DNA from: Cadophora sp. MPI-SDFR-AT-0126
Lineage: Eukaryota > Ascomycota > Leotiomycetes > Helotiales > Ploettnerulaceae
DNA length: 64,000 nt
Direction: 5' to 3'
Assembly: GCA_020747065.1 (NCBI GenBank)
Contig: JAGMVK010000012.1
Coordinates: 1,922,001 to 1,986,000, forward strand
Position numbers and translations under genes: made by a program. Below, one piece after another: positions 57,961 to 64,000 of the stretch; the stretch's first letter is position 1; each line of letters starts with the position of its first letter. The notes under the pieces were generated by a model that saw nothing but the letters and a program-made list of their open reading frames with translations, had not been told where the DNA came from and made no database searches.

Positions 57961-58322
57961 AAAACAATTGTTTATAAAACCTTAGTAAATCAGTGCGGAG
58001 GGCTTATTTATTTAATACAAAGAGCCTGTTTATTTTATATAAAAGGCGTTAATTAAAAACTTAATTTTATTTAAAGTTAATTGTTATTCGAATCCGTTTA
58101 GAAATTCGGTATAGAAAGTAGAGCTCGGTTAGCGTACACCGACGATTTTTATATATATTCTCTTAGGGAATCTCGGGAACTTAGGGATAGACACTAATTT
58201 ACAACTCAATAAGTTGAAATAAACACAACTCAAACTTCAAACCCTAAAAATCTCCTCGTTGTAAAAGTGACTATATAACTTCACTAGAGTGATAAAATAC
58301 CCTTGGATATTGAACCTGCTAT
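57961..58322. other. Short AT-rich spacer, no gene
   Basis: The stretch AACAATTGTTTATAA at 57963 resembles one at 57880, a possible short repeat. From about 58180 composition becomes normal; this is the 3' flank of the channel gene. Confidence 0.4.
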
Positions 58323-60503
58323 TTACAAGCTCCTCAATTCTCTTTCCATCATCTTAAGTAGCTGCACTAAGAGCCATTCCGGTTCCCCCTTATCTGCCAT
58401 CAATGGACTGTGATTCCCAATCCAGTCCCAATTTTCCCTTAGTTCCTGTTCTCTGTCATTTCCCCTACCAGTCGGCAAAGCAGCTACCAATGACTCCACA
58501 TCACCATCTTGTATTCCAGTCGGTACCCTATCCAACCCAAAACCTGATTCGCCTTCGTTGAGTAACTTGATATACCGAGCCCACTCATCGAATGTATATC
58601 TTGTAGGCGGATAGTTTTTGGCTTGTGTTACTACTATACGGATTTCTTTTAACAAAATGCACATAAGGCTCTTTCTTCTCTCCCGAGTGAGCGTTGCTTC
58701 CCTCACTCCGCTTTCTCCTACAGGAGATAAACTCTGTGTGATGATTGCGGAATGCTTGGAATTGAATTCTGGGAAAGTATCGGCGTGGTTGTTGGTGTTA
58801 TCTCGGATTACGGCATCGGTTTCGTTCGTGTCGCTTTTGAACGCGGCTGCCTTGGTGACTCTATAGGCCGCGTGTTTGACGGGAGCTTTGCAACGTTGAT
58901 TTGGTGCAAATATGGCCAAATTCCCCGCCCACAATAGAACATCATTAATCATCCTCGTACTAGTGTCTCCCATGTTCGAAATTAGAATTGTGACGGAGGG
59001 CACGGCGAGAAGTGACCAAAAGACGAACCACGCTTTTCCCGCAGGTGATATTGGGTAGAAATCGCCGAAGCCAATGGTGAGCAGTGACGTGAAGGTAAAA
59101 TATAAAGAGTCGAAATATGACCATGACTGCTCTTTTTCGGTGGCTTTGAAGATAGATGCACTGACGAACCACAGTACAAACCAGGCGAAGGCAGAGATCA
59201 GGAGACAAGTCCAGCGGCGTTTAGTGATAGCTTGACTTTGTATCTGGCGTGCAAGTTCGAATTCTTGCCTAGAATCATGAAGCCCTGCTCCGTAGTTATT
59301 ATGGGAAAAGTCAAAGTGGACTGAATCTAACTTTCCTCCTTTCTGTCCTTTTCGTAGTTTTAGAGCTCGGTGTCGCAACTTCTCAGCCAGTACAGTGCCC
59401 ATTTTTACTTTCCCTCGGTCAAGTACTAAACTTCGGATAGAGCAGATTACTAGACCCAAGATGATGATTCCGCCGGTTGCATATGGAAATAGGAGGCTTC
59501 GGGCGATATGCGTGCTTGGCGCTATGTCACCGATTCCTACTGTTAAGATGGTATAATCTGCCCAATACACTGCATCTAGGTAGCTCCAGTCTTCAATATG
59601 TGCATATATAGCAGCTCCTGAGAGAAGGTAGATCAAAAAGCCACTAGTCTGAATCATCAAACTCCGGCGATGAACGGTTGACTTGAATTCCTCGTCGTAG
59701 TGACCTCTGTAAAAACCAACAACCACTACTACCATCATGGTCGCAACAAAGAAGTAAAGAACAGCCGCGAACACTGCATAGTAATACGCTTGTGTTAAGG
59801 CATACTCCGATCGCGCAGCAAGTTTCAAGGGTGCTGCCACCGTTGCGGTCAGTGCAACTAGTGAAATAGATGAAATGTACCTATTTTGTTATTAGCATAA
59901 CCAACTATCCTAACCTATGTATAAACATACCACCCAACGATTACAATATATTGCGCGACGGAGAACCTTACTCTCCCAGCCATGCTTAAGAGCAGGAACA
60001 CATTTGAGATGATTGCTACAGCTAACTGTGTTGCATTAATCCCAATAAGCCTGTTATTGGAGTCAGCCAGCAAGAGAGGGGTTGAAATCGCTTCAAATCG
60101 TGAATAAAGGTTTAAGCCTTGCCATTTTGGATCATCAATATAATTCCCATTCTCTTTTGCCTCTTTTCCCAGTGTGTTGAATCTCCAAGGCACCGTGAGA
60201 GCGCATACACTGAAAGCTGATGCTATTGGTCCAAATGTTCCTGCGATTAAGGGGTAGGGAAACCACCAACGGCTGTGATAAGATTGTTAGTAGGGTAGTC
60301 AACAGCTTTATTGGATTGATTAAAGCGCAGATCAATAAATCAAGTGGGATAGTTGACTCGATGTTTACGGCTGCCTTGTGAACTTGAGACTTCTAGTTTA
60401 CGAACCTCGGACCCTGTTGTGCTGCTTCAGTTTCTTCCTTTCGATTTTTATCTTGGCGCCCCGCAAGGTTTGCTGCCAACTTCCAGACAGCGAAGTTTCC
60501 CAT
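58323..60503 (-). CDS. TOK-type two-pore outward-rectifying potassium channel
   Basis: Three exons: 60503-60406, 60272-59931 and 59880-58323 (665 aa; introns 133 and 50 bp). The second intron has GTATGT and GCTAAT; the first uses a weaker donor GTTCGT but a good CTAAC branch, and the join gives GPSRWWFPYPLIAGTFGP, as in fungal TOK proteins. Fungal TOK channels have eight membrane spans and two pore loops and carry outward K+ current at the plasma membrane. Both pores are present: TVGIGD at about 260-265 and TIGFGD at about 415-420, next to hydrophobic helices. The long cytoplasmic tail (from about 460) is polar and poorly conserved. An in-frame upstream ATG at about 60605 would add 34 residues. 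The gene is free of RIP and looks functional. Confidence 0.9.
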
Positions 60504-61436
60504 GATTGTATTGTAGGAAGGATTTGAGAGAATACTTCGAGAATTGAAGATCTGGACACTGAAAAACCGTGGCTCTTTGCCGCCTTTTCTTCTCAGAGAT
60601 GCCAATCGACAAGTTCCCTACCTTTCAGAAGCCCGTGTTCAGGCTAAGATTGCCCTTCGCGATTCTTTTCGAGGAGCAGGTGCGAATCTGGACGCACCCT
60701 GGCGTCCGTTCCAGATGCATGTGATAGTGATTCCTATCACTTAGTTGCGGTCATAAGGTGTGGAATGCAGGACAATAGGGTGCGGCATATTTTATAGCAA
60801 TCTAACCAATATGGGTCAAGCGGATGCGTAGCACACAGTTAGCGGTGGCTGAATTATAACGCGAAGAGGTCAAGCGGCTATTTATTCGCGTTACAGTGTT
60901 ATAGGAGGGGTTCAAGATCAATCCGTCCATATGATTCACATGCTTTCATGCATCGCTCGGGGAAGCCGGATGTAACTGACAGCGGCTCGTTGTTAGTGGG
61001 CTGAGCGAATATAAACCGTGTGACTAACGAAATCTAATGTAAGGTCTGAATAGACTTGGCGAGAGCCCGTGTTTACCGCTTCCCGCGCCCCGCGAACTCG
61101 TAGAATATACAGGAATTGGAAAGCGCATGCAAACCTGCCGCACCTCCTTGCGACAAGACCCTTAGCTCCTGGACTTGGGTAGATGCAAGAAGAATCGAAA
61201 TATGCAAGTAAATCTACCTGCACAACATCCTGCTTCACTATTGGTCTTGAAATTAGCCTGCAGAGACCAGCAAATTTGATCAATTTCTGAGCGAACGGCG
61301 TTAGCCTTTAGCAAAAGAAGTCTCGCTCTGGCCTGACTAGATTAAAAGCGCATGAGCCCAAGTATTGCTGTTTCCCCCCTGAACTACTCTCCAAATTCCA
61401 GCACTCTGAACTATTTGAACGGTGAATTAAAGCAAC
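60504..61436. other. Intergenic, no gene supported
   Basis: Divergent promoter region between the channel and the lysophospholipase. Only short frames without motifs. Confidence 0.5.
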
Positions 61437-63448
61437 ATGAAGGGAGCTTGCGGCCTTCTTCGGTCAATTGCTGCCATTACTCTTTGTTACTGCAAGTATA
61501 GAGCTACTTCTACAAGCCACTCTCAAGGAGAATGAATTACTAACACTTTATTGAAGTGAGGATGATACTCGGGAACGTCTTCGTCGAAGAAGACGCTGCA
61601 ATTGCACTTCCGGTCCTGGCGGTGAAGCGTGGTGCTCCTGATTCACCGACTGGTGGATATGCACCAGGGAATGTTGACTGTCCTTCGAATCGCCCCATTA
61701 TTCGAACTGCCTCTGCACTTTCCGCAAATGAGACCGCATGGCTCTCACTCCGAAGAAACAAGACAATTGCACCAATGACCTCCTTCCTCACTCGAGCGAA
61801 AATCTCTGGATTCAACGCGTCGGAATATATTTCTAGGATCGCCAATGACCCTGCTGCTCTGCCCAACATTGGGATTGCAATATCAGGCGGAGGCTACAGA
61901 GCAATGTTAAATGGAGCTGGTTTTATCGCCGCTGCAGACAGTCGAACGGAGAATTCTACCAATGCGGGAGGAATTGGAGGCCTCCTACAATCTGCGACAT
62001 ATCTCTCGGGTCTTTCTGGAGGCGCTTGGCTGGTCGGCTCACTCTACGCCAATAATTTTACTACCGTCACTACGTTACGGGATGGTAGCCCTGGCTCAAG
62101 TGTCTGGCAGTTTGAAAACTCAATTCTGAAGGGTCCTGAATCAAGCGGATTGTCAATCGCAAATACTGCCGACTATTACGATATCCTTGAAGCCGACGTT
62201 GGCTCAAAAGCTAAAGCTGGATACGAGACGTCCATCACCGATTATTGGGGGCGTGCACTGTCTTTCCAACTTGTCAATACTTCCAATGGCGGCCCGGCAT
62301 ATTCGTTTTCATCTACTGCACTAGACCAAAGCTTTCTTACTGGCGAAACTCCGTTTCCAGTCCTGGTGGCTGACGCTCGTGCGCCTGGAACCACGATTAT
62401 ATCCTTGAACTCAACTGTGTACGAGTTCAACCCATTCGAACTTGGTTCATGGGATCCAACGACGTATGGCTTTGCCCCACTCCGCTATATTGGATCCAGT
62501 TTCTCCGGCGGGTTTATTCCACTGAATGTAACTTGCGTTCGTGGTTTTGATCAAGTCGGCTTCGTAATGGGCACTTCCTCTTCTCTTTTCAACCAATTCC
62601 TTCTCCAAATTAATTCGACGGATATACCTGACAAGTTGAACCATGCTCTCACATCGACCCTCGAACGGATTGGCTCGAACGAGAACGACGTTTCTTTATT
62701 CAAACCAAACCCCTTTTTCGGTTATAACAACAACACAAACGAGAATGCTCAATCTACTCAGTTAACCCTTGTGGATGGCGGAGAGGACGGGCAGAATATC
62801 CCCCTATCCCCTCTTATCCAGCCATTCCGGGCAGTGGATGTCATCTTTGCTGTAGACTCCTCTGCAGATACAGCTTTCTTCTGGCCAAATGGTACATCCT
62901 TGGTGGCAACCTATAGACGCTCCCTGAACACCACACTCGAAAACGGAACGGCCTTTCCAGCCATTCCTAATCAAAATACCTTCGTTAACTTGGGTCTCAA
63001 CAAGCGTCCTTCATTTTTTGGCTGCGACATGAGCAATCTTACTGGCGAAGCTCCCCTCATTGTGTACGTGCCTAATGCGCCGTACATTATTTATTCGAAC
63101 TTTTCCACATTTAAGCCAGACTACAACAACACTGAGAGGAACCTCATGATTCAAAATGGTTATGATGTGGCAACTATGGGCAATGGCACCGTGGATAGTG
63201 AGTGGCTTACTTGTGTAGGATGTGCGCTCCTAAGCAGGAGCTTCACGAAGACAGGTACAGAGGTCCCAGCAGCTTGTATTACGTGCTTTGATAGGTACTG
63301 CTGGAATGGAACAGTGAATTCTACATTGCCGATCAGCTACGAACCGGAAGCTATGTTGCAGACCAGCGCTGCAAACAGTGGCGATTGTATCAATAGGGGC
63401 TTCATGATGGCCGTTCTTGGAGTGTTATTTACGCTTGTTATTCTGTGA
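61437..63448 (+). CDS. Lysophospholipase / phospholipase B, probably GPI-anchored
   Basis: The main exon (frame open from 61556 to 63448) encodes a PLB domain (cPLA2-like catalytic fold): [34 protein letters not shown] (oxyanion glycines), GLSGGAW with the nucleophile Ser at 62015, and [16 protein letters not shown] with the catalytic Asp near 62775. Such enzymes release fatty acids from phospholipids and lysophospholipids at the wall or outside the cell. Many NxS/T sites and paired Cys fit secretion. The C-terminal hydrophobic tail ([15 protein letters not shown]) suggests a GPI anchor. ATG 61437 starts a signal-like [16 protein letters not shown]; an intron with a TACTAAC branch (61525-61540) follows, but the donor (GTTACT at about 61485 or GTATAG at 61496) is unresolved, so the first exon is provisional. 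Confidence 0.85.
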
Positions 63449-64000
63449 TGAGATGAGTGAGTATCTGGACACATTAGTGGTGGCTACCTTCTAACACTTG
63501 TTGTGACGACTTTGTATAGCAGTATCTTGTATTTCATTTGAGTATTAGGACATCAAAAATGCCAATTCTCTTTTTTCCTTCTTCTCAACTACAGAAATCC
63601 AAAAGGGAAAAACATATCCAAATTCAACCAGTTCGCCCCCGCCCCCCCCCCTGTCCCAGGTTGTGAGCCCAAAAAAAATGCGATATTTCTCCACGAATCA
63701 TCCAAACAGCGGCTGGTCATTTTGGCATACGCTTTTGCACCATCAAGCTTGGCCCCTGGCAGTAGTGGATTCGCTGTTAGGTGCAGCCTCCCGATCAGTC
63801 TTCTGGCGCCAACGCGTAATTCTGGAGGGGGTTGAAGCATAATCCATCCCACTACTGGAAGACATCTGATCTCCTGGATAATTCGTGCATACATATATCC
63901 CCTAATCTATTGTGTAAGTATATGGTCTTCAAGATATTGGAGGTGAGGAAGGGGTGGCCTACAAGAAACCCGCTGAGAAGCCAGCACCAACCGCCGATGA
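63449..64000. other. No gene supported
   Basis: Contains a C-rich tract at 63637-63652. A minus-strand frame of 101 codons at 63589-63894 has no known motif. Confidence 0.4.

Noticed and set aside
22838..58000. CRISPR-like arrays among the AT-rich repeats
   Set aside because: Repeats are transposon ends or minisatellites; regular unique spacers are absent and the organism is a fungus.
63589..63894. 101-codon minus-strand frame after the lysophospholipase
   Set aside because: No motif, crosses a C-homopolymer tract, and lies in a likely 3' flank.

Overview
The window looks like the genome of a filamentous ascomycete (Pezizomycotina, possibly Leotiomycetes). Genes carry short introns (50-135 bp) with GT-AG ends and CTAAC/CTGAC branch sites. 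AT-rich blocks show the footprint of repeat-induced point mutation (RIP): old transposon frames are recognisable but full of TAA/TAG where CAA, CAG or TGG would be expected. Splice models and family names were read by eye and not checked by search.

Left part (1-22.8 kb, mostly normal GC). It starts with a degenerate array of about 17 copies of a 26-bp palindrome (0.49-2.3 kb). Then come an F-box gene, a C2H2 array gene, an unrecognised gene, a BTB remnant, a three-exon Clr5-TPR gene whose 14 TPR units are almost identical, a membrane protein, and scraps of HET, SANT-like, dehydrogenase and C2H2/DUF3505-like genes. It ends in an intact five-exon gene (complement 19950-22390, 736 aa) of the DUF3435 tyrosine recombinase family, the family of Starship captains. 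The captain reads leftward and its 5' side meets the AT-rich block at a 58-bp inverted/tandem repeat. This is the layout expected if everything to its left were Starship cargo, but no left end is visible, so an element is a hypothesis and not a call.

Middle part (22.8-50.4 kb) is a nest of transposons. A pogo/Fot1-type element (80-bp TIRs) holds a RIP-mutated Ty3/Gypsy element (488-bp LTRs, TATAA duplication). Next to it is a PiggyBac relic. A Tc1/mariner relic holds an undamaged Ty1/Copia element (identical 215-bp LTRs, GGATG duplication, 1781-aa open polyprotein) which also carries an antisense, three-exon gene. A Mutator-like element (51-bp TIRs, GTACGGAG duplication) holds a 376-bp terminal-repeat miniature retroelement. 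The GC-normal Copia and miniature element inside RIP-mutated hosts imply insertions younger than the RIP.

Right part (50.4-64 kb). A large decayed gene, tentatively of the fungal subtelomeric RecQ-helicase-associated kind, is followed by a gene with a single premature stop and a RIP-mutated relic of unknown family. Then ordinary sequence resumes with an intact TOK-type two-pore potassium channel and a secreted, probably GPI-anchored lysophospholipase.
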